Assembly: GCA_046861615.1 (NCBI GenBank)
Contig: JBHHUS010000037.1
Location: 1 to 18,842 of the forward strand
DNA from: CAZNUM01 sp046861615
GTDB taxonomy: Bacteria; Fidelibacterota; Marinisomatia; Marinisomatales; TCS55
Direction of reading: 5' to 3'
Length of the DNA: 18,842 nt
The position numbers were made by a program, and so were the translations under genes. Below, piece by piece: positions 7,944 to 16,108 of this stretch (position 1 is the first letter of the stretch; each line of letters begins with the position of its first letter). The notes beneath the pieces are model-generated. The model saw nothing but the letters and a program-made list of their open reading frames with translations. It ran no database searches and was not told the DNA's origin.

Positions 7944-8408
7944 ATGGAAGTTATCCTGATTGCAGCGATCACGACGGATGGCTATATTGCCCGCCATCAC
8001 CATGAAGTAATTCAATGGTCAAAGGATCTGTCCCTATTTAAAGAACTGACTTGGGGGTGGCCGGTTATCATTGGTGCTAATACCAAAGCAACGCTAGATA
8101 GAGACCTGATCGGCAGGGAATTGATCGTTGTTCACCGTTCGGATGACCCACAGCAGGTTTTGAATCGAATTAAGGCAAGGAAATGCTTTGTTGCCGGCGG
8201 CGGCAAAACCAATGCCAGATTTGCTCCCTATTTAACCCAACTGTTTTTAACGATTCATCCACTGGTGTTTGGCCGAGGCGTTCCGTTATTTGACGGATTG
8301 AACCGGGAACTAAACTTAACCCTGGAGGAGGTAAAACCTGTAAGTGGTAGGCAAGGGATTTATCAGTTCCGGTACCGCACAAACAGTGACATTGGTCACA
8401 TCACCTGA
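7944..8408 (+). CDS. Small dihydrofolate reductase / RibD-C-like protein
   Basis: This 154-residue protein resembles the DHFR/RibD C-terminal reductase fold, which reduces pterin or pyrimidine substrates with NADPH. Recognisable pieces are the first strand and loop (VILIAAITTDGYIA, 3-16) and LFKELT followed by PVIIGANT (31-47), where family members usually have GRKT. The glycine-rich dinucleotide loop VAGGGKTN lies at 83-90, and a RibD-C-like segment VFGRGVPLF at 108-116. The length is near the lower end for DHFR-like proteins. An in-frame stop lies four codons before the ATG, and no Shine-Dalgarno sequence is seen ahead of it. The gene is convergent with the DASS transporter, 24 bases apart. 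Whether it reduces dihydrofolate, a riboflavin precursor or neither cannot be read from sequence. Confidence 0.75.
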   Translation: MEVILIAAITTDGYIARHHHEVIQWSKDLSLFKELTWGWPVIIGANTKATLDRDLIGRELIVVHRSDDPQQVLNRIKARKCFVAGGGKTNARFAPYLTQLFLTIHPLVFGRGVPLFDGLNRELNLTLEEVKPVSGRQGIYQFRYRTNSDIGHIT

Positions 8409-8432
8409 GTTGAACCCGGCGTAAATTGACGC

Positions 8433-9968
8433 TTACATATTTGCCCAGACAGGGAAGGCCGATAAATCAATTCCCAGGATTGTGGCCCCTAATGAATAGA
8501 TTGCCAGGGTTAATAAAATGATTCCTGTAAGATTGAGGATAAAACCAACTTTTGCCATATAACTGATTTGAACGCGCCCCGTTCCAAATATGATAGCATT
8601 GGGAGGCGTTGCCACAGGTAGCATGAAAGCCAGAGAACAAGCCAGCGTTCCTGGAACCATAAGGAAAATGGGGTTTAATTGTACTTCAGTTGCCAGAATG
8701 GCCAGAATCGGAAGGAAAATCTGGGCTGTGGCAGTATTGGAAGTTAATTCAGTTAGAAATATCAGGAGCGTGCAGACTCCGGCAACAATGATAAACGGCG
8801 ACAGAACTTTCAACGCTACTAATTGGTTTCCCAGCCAAAGTGAAAGCCCGGAATCTTTAAATCCATAGGCCAAAGCAAAGCCGCCACCGAATAATAGAAC
8901 GATATTCCAGGGAAGTCGCTTTGCAGTATCCCAATTCATTATACGCCCTTTTGTTGGTTGCCTGGAGGGAATTAGAAATAGTAGAATGGAAACAAAAATT
9001 GCGGTGGTTCCGTCATTAAAATACTCTGGACGTCGAAATAGGTTGGACCAGCCTGGAATTATAAAACCACCGAAATTGATATTTGTGCGGAAAAGCCAGA
9101 GGAACATCAGGCTACAGAAACCGATTAGAACCGCTTTTTCTTCATAGCTGATTAGCCCCAAGCTATCATACTGGTTTTTGAATGTATCTGGCGAAATGCT
9201 TAATACTTGCTTTTTAGGGAGAAAAAATCGGGATAACAGCCACCAAACAAGTATAATAAAAACAATCGCAATCGGTAGAGCAAATATTATCCAAATACCA
9301 AAGGATATTTCAGGTGCTTGGGGGTAAGTCATGGAATAGACCTTGGCAAAAACCAAATTGGGCGGTGTGCCTACAAGGGTAGATATCCCGCCCAAAGTGG
9401 CGCCATAGGCAATTCCCAGGAACAAGCCGACAGCATATTTTTTAATAGCCGCTTTTGGTGTGATCTCTTCTAATTGTTGGATAACTGCCAGAGCAATGGG
9501 TACCATCATCATTGTAGCGGCAGTGTTTGAAATCCACATGGAGAGAAAAGCAGTGGTTATCATAAACCCAAAAAGTATGTTTTTGGGCTGGACACCTACC
9601 AGCATTAATGTTTTCAAAGCAATACGACGGTGCAAGTTCCAGCGCTCCATTGCTAAGGCTACGATGAAACCGCCGATGAACAGGAAAATAATGTGATTAA
9701 AATATTGAGGCGCTACCTGTTTACCATTCATGATTCCCAGAACTGGAAAAAGTACGATTGGCAGTAGAGCAGTAATCGCCAGGGGGACAGCCTCCGTTAT
9801 CCACCAGAGCGCCATCCAAACAGCTATAGCTGCTGTTCTGGTAACTTCTGGCCGGCCGGGATCCAGATCAAAAAAGGCAATTAAACCAATCGCCAAAATC
9901 GGACCGATAAATAAACCTACAAGAGAAGAGAAGCGTTCGGGGTAGGCAGATTGTCGGATGTCACCCAT
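8433..9968 (-). CDS. DASS/SLC13 family sodium:anion (dicarboxylate-type) symporter
   Basis: This is a 511-residue inner-membrane transporter with about eleven hydrophobic segments. The inverted-repeat signature of the divalent anion:sodium symporter family is complete. The SNT motif occurs at 147-149 (MWISNTAATMMM) and again at 410-412 (LTSNTATA). Each is followed by its TPPN loop, at 201-204 (VGTPPN) and 454-457 (VATPPN). In the characterised relative VcINDY these elements bind Na+ and the carboxylate. The likely substrates are C4-dicarboxylates such as succinate, but sulfate or citrate are possible within this family. A weak AGGT lies about eleven bases before the ATG. The upstream gap (9969-10157) separates it from mutM on the same strand and holds a nested inverted repeat, so it may have its own promoter. 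Confidence 0.94.
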   Translation of the reverse strand: MGDIRQSAYPERFSSLVGLFIGPILAIGLIAFFDLDPGRPEVTRTAAIAVWMALWWITEAVPLAITALLPIVLFPVLGIMNGKQVAPQYFNHIIFLFIGGFIVALAMERWNLHRRIALKTLMLVGVQPKNILFGFMITTAFLSMWISNTAATMMMVPIALAVIQQLEEITPKAAIKKYAVGLFLGIAYGATLGGISTLVGTPPNLVFAKVYSMTYPQAPEISFGIWIIFALPIAIVFIILVWWLLSRFFLPKKQVLSISPDTFKNQYDSLGLISYEEKAVLIGFCSLMFLWLFRTNINFGGFIIPGWSNLFRRPEYFNDGTTAIFVSILLFLIPSRQPTKGRIMNWDTAKRLPWNIVLLFGGGFALAYGFKDSGLSLWLGNQLVALKVLSPFIIVAGVCTLLIFLTELTSNTATAQIFLPILAILATEVQLNPIFLMVPGTLACSLAFMLPVATPPNAIIFGTGRVQISYMAKVGFILNLTGIILLTLAIYSLGATILGIDLSAFPVWANM

Positions 9969-10047
9969 TTTAAATTATACCTGCGTTTTGAAATGGATTA
10001 AAAATAGTTTTTTAAGCTCCTTAGGGAAAATAGAGACATTAATATCG

Positions 10048-10079
10048 CCAGATTGTTTTTCTACAAGTAGACCTTCTGG
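10048..10079. repeat. Nested dyad upstream of the DASS symporter gene
   Basis: An outer pair CCAGA (10048-10052) and TCTGG (10075-10079) encloses an inner near-palindrome, TCTAC (10060-10064) and GTAGA (10067-10071), with two bases at its centre. It lies about 80 bases before the DASS start on the minus strand. A two-base loop does not favour an RNA hairpin, so a DNA operator is the more natural reading. No regulator is encoded nearby. The rest of the 189-base gap shows nothing else I can name. Confidence 0.3.
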
Positions 10080-10157
10080 AATTTAAAACTGCTGAAGAGT
10101 AAACACAGGGCTCAATAATTATTTGGCTGATGAAGGTAAGTTTAAAGCTATTCCCCC

Positions 10158-10976
10158 TTAGAGTTTCTGGCAGTTAGGACAAATGTGGGTTCCTCGTTGT
10201 GAAATCCGGATTTTTAACAGAATAGTGTTGCAATGGGGACATGGTTTACCCTGTTTCCCAAAGACTTGTAACTGGTCGGCATAAGATCCGGTACGGTTAT
10301 TGCCGAAAGTGAAATTAATAATGGTAGTACCATTTAAAACGATCGCTTTTCTCAGTATCGAGCGAATGGCACGGTGTAAAACAACAACCTGCTTAAATTC
10401 GATTTGTTTGGCTATAAAACAAGGGTGTATCTGGGCACTCCAAAGGGCCTCATCTACATAAATATTCCCTAAACCAGCGATAAAACCCTGATCCAGTAAT
10501 AACGGTTTGATCATTCGTCCGGAGTGCTGCAGTGCGGCATAGAACCTTTTTGCAGTAAACTGTTTTGAAAGTGGTTCAACTCCTAATTTACTTTCTAACC
10601 AATCCAATTCGCGGGAAAAATAAATGCGTCCGAATTTCCGATAATCTTTAAAATACAGACTTGTACCATCCGTGAAGGAAAGTCGGGCAGTAAAATGTTT
10701 GGGATTGTCTCTATCACTGAAATTGGCCATCAGCCTGCCAGTCATTCGCAAGTGAATGCAGAGATACCCTGCGGCCAGATCAATAATAATGTATTTTCCC
10801 CGGCGCAATACGTTACAGATTAACTGACCTGCAACCTCCTTTTGGAACACCTTAAGATCGCGGATAACGAAAACCTTTTCATTTCCATTTAAAGGTTCAA
10901 CAGACTTAATGGTCTTACCCTTTAAATATGGCTTAAGGTAGTGGACAACCGTTTGAACTTCAGGTAATTCCGGCAT
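10158..10976 (-). CDS. mutM: Formamidopyrimidine-DNA glycosylase (Fpg/MutM)
   Basis: This 272-residue base-excision repair enzyme removes 8-oxoguanine and formamidopyrimidines from DNA and then nicks the abasic site. Every diagnostic element is present. The N-terminal MPELPEV supplies the catalytic Pro (after Met removal) and Glu. Lys61 lies in RRGKY, and Met78 in LRMTG. Arg113 and Phe115 in DYRKFG complete the void-filling triad. Asn171 lies in GLGNIYVDEALW. The C-terminal zinc finger has Cys 246, 249, 266 and 269 with Arg261 on its loop. The length is normal. The start lies three bases after the stop of the ywiC-like gene, and no good ribosome site is visible, which suggests translation coupled to that gene. 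Confidence 0.97.
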   Translation of the reverse strand: MPELPEVQTVVHYLKPYLKGKTIKSVEPLNGNEKVFVIRDLKVFQKEVAGQLICNVLRRGKYIIIDLAAGYLCIHLRMTGRLMANFSDRDNPKHFTARLSFTDGTSLYFKDYRKFGRIYFSRELDWLESKLGVEPLSKQFTAKRFYAALQHSGRMIKPLLLDQGFIAGLGNIYVDEALWSAQIHPCFIAKQIEFKQVVVLHRAIRSILRKAIVLNGTTIINFTFGNNRTGSYADQLQVFGKQGKPCPHCNTILLKIRISQRGTHICPNCQKL

Positions 10977-10979
10977 TGT

Positions 10980-11852
10980 TTAAGTGAAATGTGCGAATGT
11001 TATTATGGTCAATACTGTAAATATTCCAACGTGAAGAATTTCCAGCAAGCCGGTTCTGCCGGGCCGAGCCAAGCTCTTATCGTACCACGAAAGAACACCA
11101 ACGATTGATTTAAACGCGAAAGGAAGGAAAACAATGATCAAAAGATCTAGAGACGGGTAAACTTGTGTAATGCCAAAAAGTAAAACATAGAGGAAAAGAG
11201 TGTAGAAAAGTAATGGTAATCCCAATTTGATTCTTTTTTGTATTTCCGGTTTTGGCATTGCAGGTTGAATCCGCAGCTTTAATTTTATGTAGAAAATACT
11301 TCCGGCAAAATATAAGGCATTCACCAACCAAACCATGATGCTTTGAGTATTTAGTGTTCCGGTATTAAAAACAGCAATGGTTGGAGCTGCTGCGGTGAGA
11401 CCCAACACACCCACCAACTCTGCGGGTAATGCCAATGCATTAGTCTGGATAGCCAACATTAAATGCAATAGGAGTAAAACCAAAACGATTGTCCCAAACA
11501 GGAACGAGTTCCATCTTTGATAATAAAGGAACAGGGTGGCGGCCAGAATAATTCCGCCGCCGCCCAATAATAATGTCCATTGTAGGGCGGCATAATCGAA
11601 AACGGACCGCTTTAGGAATTGCCGTAAAAAGCGTTGCAACGGTTGGTAGGAAAGGAAGATTAGGATGAAAGTAAAAATTAAGCCAATATCCGGCAATACC
11701 CAGCGGGGATCCAAAAACACAGCCATAAAAGCTGGTATCAGAAACATAATCCAGGCACCATGCTGTCTGGGGCGGGGAAAAGGTTTAGGGTTGAAAAATT
11801 GAAACAGGGACTTCATGAATAGCAGGCTGTATTGCCGATAAAAATTAAGCAA
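10980..11852 (-). CDS. YwiC-like integral membrane protein
   Basis: This protein of about 290 residues has roughly eight or nine hydrophobic helices. The family signature is the N-terminal RQHGAWIMFLIP block (29-40), close to the K-E-H-G-A-W motif of YwiC-like proteins. A conserved-looking region with SWYDKSLARPGRTG lies near 255-268. The function of the family is not established. The frame opens with a TTG at 11852, with GGTG about seven bases upstream. An ATG twelve codons later (11816) is possible but has no ribosome site, so the true start is unsure. The gene is the first of a leftward pair with mutM. It diverges from the penicillin acylase gene across 121 bases that hold no promoter I can defend. 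Confidence 0.8.
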   Translation of the reverse strand: MLNFYRQYSLLFMKSLFQFFNPKPFPRPRQHGAWIMFLIPAFMAVFLDPRWVLPDIGLIFTFILIFLSYQPLQRFLRQFLKRSVFDYAALQWTLLLGGGGIILAATLFLYYQRWNSFLFGTIVLVLLLLHLMLAIQTNALALPAELVGVLGLTAAAPTIAVFNTGTLNTQSIMVWLVNALYFAGSIFYIKLKLRIQPAMPKPEIQKRIKLGLPLLFYTLFLYVLLFGITQVYPSLDLLIIVFLPFAFKSIVGVLSWYDKSLARPGRTGLLEILHVGIFTVLTIITFAHFT

Positions 11853-11973
11853 TCAATTCACCAGAAACCTGGTAAAAGCGACTAATCAGCCCGGGGTAGT
11901 TAAACAAAGAGATGGTTCTTTTCATTGTCGGAGCTAATTCCCTATTTTTACCTGATTAAAACAGGAAAATATT

Positions 11974-14403
11974 GTGAATAAGTTGTCTAAAAATAAATTG
12001 GTTCTTACATCAAAATTTCTTTGGGGGTCAATCCTCTTTGTAGTCGTTGTTATCATTGTTGGCATACGGGTATATTTTTCATCACCATTACCTAAGTATG
12101 AAGGGAACCAGAAAATTCCGGTTCTCAGGGATACTGTTGAAGTTTACACAGACAGTTATGGTGCGCCCCACGTATTTGCCAGGAATGAAAGTGATTTATT
12201 TTTTACCGCTGGTTATCTCGTGGCCCGGGAACGGTTGTTCCAGATGTCGATGATTGCCTCCGCTGCCAGGGGAGAATTAGCGAAGTTTTTAGGGGATAAC
12301 TTGGTTTCCAGGGATATTTATTTGCGTACCTGGGGTATTCCGGCCGTTGCCAGAAAAATTGCTGCTGAACTCGATTCTACTTCATTGAAAATTTTAAAAG
12401 ACTACTGCGCCGGAATTAATTATTATGTTGACATAATTTCAGCAGATCCTCCGGTTGAGTTTAAAATACTGGGTGTAAAACCGCTCAAGTGGACACCGGC
12501 CGATGTGATTGGCTATATTCGTTTGATGGCTCATGATTTACAACAGTCCTGGAAAGTGGAAATTGTCATGGGTGCCATGGTGGAAAAACTGGGGCGCGAA
12601 AAAGTAGATCAGCTTTTCCCGCTGGATGTAGACACCGTTACTATTGTGCCTCCTAATGCCGAGTTGGGATTATTATTGCCAACTATGGTTGAACAGGAAA
12701 ATGCCCTTCGATCATTGATGAAAATGGAGGGCACTGTAATGGGGTCCAACAATTGGGTTATATCCGGAAGTCGTACTACCACCGGTAAACCAATCCTGGC
12801 CAACGATCCCCACCTGGGCTTAAGCCAGCCGGCAAAATGGTTTGAAATGCATCTGAAGGGTGGTTCCTATAATATCAGCGGTGTCTGCTTACCCGGAATA
12901 CCAATTCCCGTCATTGGTCAAAATGATTCCTGTGCCTGGGGGTTCACCAATGTGATGGTCGATGATATTGATTTCTTTATTGAAACTGTCCGATCGGATG
13001 CACCCAATCAATATCTCCATGGTGGAAAGTGGGAAAAAATGGCCACCCGCATTGAAACAATCCCACTAAAATCAGGTGGGGATACAACAGTTGTTGTACG
13101 GCTTACTAATCATGGCCCGGTTATCAGCGATATTCACCCCCTGCTCAAATTGACAAACAAGGTTGTATCCATGTCCTGGGTCGGTCACCGGGTTACCCGT
13201 GAAATCCCGGGCTTGCTTAATTTGGCTAAAATTCGCAACTGGAACGATTTTACTAATGCTTTAAATGATTTCTGGATTCCGGGCCAGAATATCATCTATG
13301 CTGATGTGAAAGGTAATATCGGCTGGCGCCCGGCGGTGCGGGTTCCTATTCGCAAGAACGGACGTAGCCTGTTACCACGACCTGGCGCTGACCCGGCCTA
13401 TGACTGGCAAGGGTTTGTTCCGTATAATAAAATGCCTTATTTATTCAATCCGCCTGAAGGGTTTATCGCCACTGCAAATAATAAAACAATCGATGACGCC
13501 TTTCCCTACTACATTTCTAATCAATGGGCACCCCCAAATCGGATTGAACGAATCCGGGAGCTAATACGAGGAATAGATCGTATTTCAGTGGAAGATGTGA
13601 AGCGAATGCAGTTGGACCAGTTATCTACCCGTGCCCGTGAATTGACGCCCTATTTTTTAAGCACTCAAAAAGGTGATGAAGAAGGGACATTAAAACAGGT
13701 CTTTGAATTACTTGAAAATTGGGATTTTATTGAAAGCCCCGAATCAGGAGCTACCCTGCTTTTTAATGTTGCCTATAACTACCTGTTAAAAAATATTTAC
13801 GGCGATGAGCTGGATTCAGTTGCTCCGGGTGCCCTGACAGCTTTCGTTGCCCAACCAATGGTTCCCTCCAGAAGTCTTTTAGCGATGATTCGTCAGGGGG
13901 AGTCTGTCTGGTTTGATGACATTAATACTCCAGAGAAAGAATTGATGAACGATATTCTTTATCGCTCAATGAAAGATGCAGTGAAAGATTTGGAACAGCG
14001 CAGCGGGACTGATATTAATCAATGGGCTTGGGGAGATGTACATACGCTAACCTTTAACCACGTGTTGGGGAAGAAAAAAATCCTGAATTTGTTGTTTGGG
14101 TTTAATGTTGGTCCTTTCAAAACCGGCGGGTCGGATGGTACTGTTAATAAAGGTGAGTATGCATTATTGCGGGATTATGACCAGATTGTAGGGCCCTCCA
14201 TGAGGAGAATTGTAGATTTTAGTGATTTAGATAAAACACAGTTCATTATCCCTACCGGCCAGTCCGGATTGCCTGCCAGCCCCCACTATAGAGATCAGGC
14301 AGAGTTGTACTACAATGGGATGTATCGCACGACTCATTCCGACGAGGAAATAATTAGAAATTCCAACGAGTTCAGCCACCTGACTATCCTCCCCGGTGAA
14401 TGA
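11974..14403 (+). CDS. Penicillin acylase family Ntn-hydrolase (membrane-anchored)
   Basis: This 809-residue protein hydrolyses amide bonds of acylated compounds; characterised relatives act on penicillins, acyl-homoserine lactones or acylated peptides. An N-terminal hydrophobic helix (about 14-36) after a Lys-rich start predicts a membrane anchor with the enzyme in the periplasm. The alpha-chain region follows (DSYGAPHVFA, 60-69; AGYLVARERLFQM, 79-91). The catalytic nucleophile is Ser258 in MGSNNWV, which becomes the beta-chain N-terminus after self-cleavage. GKPILANDPHL at 271-281 is the usual next block. The family's C-terminal region with AWGDVHTLTFNH is at 685-696. The start is GTG, with AGGA at 11963-11966 seven bases before it. 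Its stop overlaps the phosphodiesterase start by four bases. The substrate is not predictable from sequence alone. Confidence 0.93.
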   Translation: MNKLSKNKLVLTSKFLWGSILFVVVVIIVGIRVYFSSPLPKYEGNQKIPVLRDTVEVYTDSYGAPHVFARNESDLFFTAGYLVARERLFQMSMIASAARGELAKFLGDNLVSRDIYLRTWGIPAVARKIAAELDSTSLKILKDYCAGINYYVDIISADPPVEFKILGVKPLKWTPADVIGYIRLMAHDLQQSWKVEIVMGAMVEKLGREKVDQLFPLDVDTVTIVPPNAELGLLLPTMVEQENALRSLMKMEGTVMGSNNWVISGSRTTTGKPILANDPHLGLSQPAKWFEMHLKGGSYNISGVCLPGIPIPVIGQNDSCAWGFTNVMVDDIDFFIETVRSDAPNQYLHGGKWEKMATRIETIPLKSGGDTTVVVRLTNHGPVISDIHPLLKLTNKVVSMSWVGHRVTREIPGLLNLAKIRNWNDFTNALNDFWIPGQNIIYADVKGNIGWRPAVRVPIRKNGRSLLPRPGADPAYDWQGFVPYNKMPYLFNPPEGFIATANNKTIDDAFPYYISNQWAPPNRIERIRELIRGIDRISVEDVKRMQLDQLSTRARELTPYFLSTQKGDEEGTLKQVFELLENWDFIESPESGATLLFNVAYNYLLKNIYGDELDSVAPGALTAFVAQPMVPSRSLLAMIRQGESVWFDDINTPEKELMNDILYRSMKDAVKDLEQRSGTDINQWAWGDVHTLTFNHVLGKKKILNLLFGFNVGPFKTGGSDGTVNKGEYALLRDYDQIVGPSMRRIVDFSDLDKTQFIIPTGQSGLPASPHYRDQAELYYNGMYRTTHSDEEIIRNSNEFSHLTILPGE

Positions 14404-15230
14404 ATTTTACCTTCGTTATTCTGATTATAATTACAGGGATTTCGCTTACATTCCTGCTTTCCTGGAAACCGAATAAAGCAGGACAACTTTATTCTACTCA
14501 CCCCATGTGGTTCGCCCACAGGGGATTATTACACACAGCTCCCGAAAATACTATAGCAGCCTATATGGCAGCAGCGGAGACAGACGTTCCGGGGCTGGAA
14601 ATGGATGTGGTTTGTACCTGTGATGGTGTCATCATTTGTTCCCACAACTATGATCTGGAACGGGAAACGGATGGGTCTGGTTATATATTTGAGAAGGATT
14701 ATTCTTATATCAGCAATGTAAATGCAGCAGCAAAGTGGCCTGGCAGAACGGATCGAATGCCTACTCTGGAAAGCACACTAACGAAAATATCGTCGGGAAT
14801 TAGAGTCAATATTGAGCTGAAAACCAGGAAAGTCCTCGATTTTAAAATTGCATTAAAAACAGCAGCAATTGTCCAACGACTGGGTATGGTAGAACGGGTT
14901 ATTATTTCCAGTTTTAATCCTTTTTCCCTGGGAATTATTAAACTGTTTTACCCCGCTGTTTTGACGGGATTTATTTTTGAATCAAAACTACATTTCTCTT
15001 TAGTACATTTTGCTCGCCCAGATTGTTTACATCCCCGTGCTGATTTTGTTACCGACGATTTAGTGTGCTATGCCCGGGAACGAAAATTAGCGATCAACGC
15101 CTGGACAGTGAACACTCGCCCGGCCATGGAATGGTTACTTCGTCAGGGGATCGATGGATTGATTACGGATCGGCCAGAATTTCGACACGACGATTCAATT
15201 CTTCAGATTTCAGTGTCAGAATCCAACTGA
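14400..15230 (+). CDS. Glycerophosphodiester phosphodiesterase (GDPD family), membrane-anchored
   Basis: This 276-residue enzyme cleaves glycerophosphodiesters to glycerol 3-phosphate and an alcohol. The GDPD signatures are clear: FAHRGLLHTAPENT (38-51) with catalytic His40, Arg41 and metal ligand Glu49. Glu67 and Asp69 follow in LEMDVVCTCDG, then the second catalytic His82 in CSHNYDLERETDGSG. IELKTR comes next, and the C-terminal AINAWTVN with GIDGLITDRP closes the barrel. An N-terminal hydrophobic segment (4-21) suggests a membrane anchor or uncleaved signal, placing the enzyme in the periplasm. Its ATG overlaps the acylase stop as ATGA with no strong ribosome site, so translation is probably coupled and both proteins share a compartment. 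It converges with the 112-residue membrane protein, three bases apart. Confidence 0.95.
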   Translation: MNFTFVILIIITGISLTFLLSWKPNKAGQLYSTHPMWFAHRGLLHTAPENTIAAYMAAAETDVPGLEMDVVCTCDGVIICSHNYDLERETDGSGYIFEKDYSYISNVNAAAKWPGRTDRMPTLESTLTKISSGIRVNIELKTRKVLDFKIALKTAAIVQRLGMVERVIISSFNPFSLGIIKLFYPAVLTGFIFESKLHFSLVHFARPDCLHPRADFVTDDLVCYARERKLAINAWTVNTRPAMEWLLRQGIDGLITDRPEFRHDDSILQISVSESN

Positions 15231-15233
15231 TAT

Positions 15234-15572
15234 TTAATTGACTGTGTTATTGATATCCCGGCGGCGGTTGGAAAAAAGGTAAAGGAATAAGAAATAGAAA
15301 CTGGCGGAGGTAAAGCAGAACCAGGCTTCAAAAGCAAACATTCTCCGCGTTAACATTGCTTCAATTGGGTTTGTGCTCAGCATTCTTAAGCCGGAATAGA
15401 CCCCTCCGACCAGAAAATTAAGGTATACTGCAGTATGAATCCAAGCCGCCCAGGAACCATTATTAGCTTGCCTTTTCTTGATTAAACCAATTACGATCAA
15501 TACGGCTAATAATATGTAAAAGATAAATTTTGAGCTCTCTGCCAGAGGAGTATAAAACTGTTGAAAATTCAT
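15234..15572 (-). CDS. Uncharacterised small membrane protein (about 3 helices)
   Basis: I do not recognise this 112-residue protein. It has three hydrophobic segments at about 16-32, 44-64 and 82-101, a basic loop KKRQ after the first helix, and an Arg-rich tail (SNRRRD). It has no signal-peptide-like cleavage site and no catalytic motif. It is believed to be a real gene because it has the best ribosome site in the window and ends next to the convergent phosphodiesterase gene without overlap. It is the last of five leftward genes starting with purN. Confidence 0.75.
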   Translation of the reverse strand: MNFQQFYTPLAESSKFIFYILLAVLIVIGLIKKRQANNGSWAAWIHTAVYLNFLVGGVYSGLRMLSTNPIEAMLTRRMFAFEAWFCFTSASFYFLFLYLFSNRRRDINNTVN

Positions 15573-15578
15573 CTTCCG

Positions 15579-15583
15579 CCTCC
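15579..15583 (-). promoter_or_regulatory. Strong Shine-Dalgarno site for the 112-residue membrane protein
   Basis: GGAGG on the minus strand, six bases before the ATG at 15572, is a near-consensus site in a window where most genes have weak ones. It supports the reality and start of this small gene. Confidence 0.7.
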
Positions 15584-15628
15584 ATTTATTAATTTGATTT
15601 CAATTTTTGTACTGCTAAAAAGTTCTGA

Positions 15629-16072
15629 TTATTTAATTCTGTCAGGTACTTTATTCTTTATGAAAACGAAAAACAGGATGATTACAGGCAGATAGAGAAC
15701 TAACATCGCAAAATAGGTTATTGGATGGTAATTCCAGGCTCCTGATGGAAAGGTTCCCAATCCAAAGATAATTGCTGAAACAGTTGATGAGGATAAAACC
15801 ACAAGGCCAAGAGTACGATACCTATGCTTTTTAGTAAAGAACCGATAGATAAATAACAAGGCGATGATGGCCGTACAAAAGTCAAGATATCCCAGCCCCA
15901 GGAGAAAATAGTTTGTTTGTGGGGACCATCCACCGGGAGGCCCCGGAGCGGGGAAACCAACTGCTCCGGTTTTCACGTATTTAAATCTGGCAATTAGGAG
16001 AACAATCAAATGAATGGCTTGGAGAAATCCATACCAGCCTACCAACATTCGTGTGAATTTATGATCGGTCAT
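15629..16072 (-). CDS. Uncharacterised membrane protein (about 4 helices)
   Basis: I cannot assign this 147-residue protein to a named family. Hydrophobic segments lie at about 9-28, 54-77, 86-107 and 118-140. Between the first two is an unusual Pro/Gly-rich stretch, FPAPGPPGGWSPQTNYFLLG (39-58), probably an exposed loop. Lys/Arg residues border the helices (FTKKHRYR near 79-86), and the tail is KNKVPDRIK. The ATG at 16072 has no clear ribosome site; a second ATG (residue 9) is possible. It lies 36 bases after the 220-residue protein gene and 56 bases before the 112-residue one, all leftward, so the three are probably co-transcribed. Confidence 0.75.
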   Translation of the reverse strand: MTDHKFTRMLVGWYGFLQAIHLIVLLIARFKYVKTGAVGFPAPGPPGGWSPQTNYFLLGLGYLDFCTAIIALLFIYRFFTKKHRYRTLGLVVLSSSTVSAIIFGLGTFPSGAWNYHPITYFAMLVLYLPVIILFFVFIKNKVPDRIK

Positions 16073-16108
16073 GGGGTTATTAGGTGGAATATAAGCTTAG
16101 TCAGATAC

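Noticed and set aside
8386..8399. Hairpin GTGAC-ATTG-GTCAC near the end of the DHFR-like gene as a terminator
   Set aside because: It has only a five-base stem inside the coding frame, and no T-run follows on either strand.
15228..15257. TGATAT repeated at 15228-15233 and 15251-15256 near the convergent GDPD/112-residue gene ends
   Set aside because: It is a six-base repeat in AT-rich DNA, with no third copy and no sign of an attachment site or element boundary.
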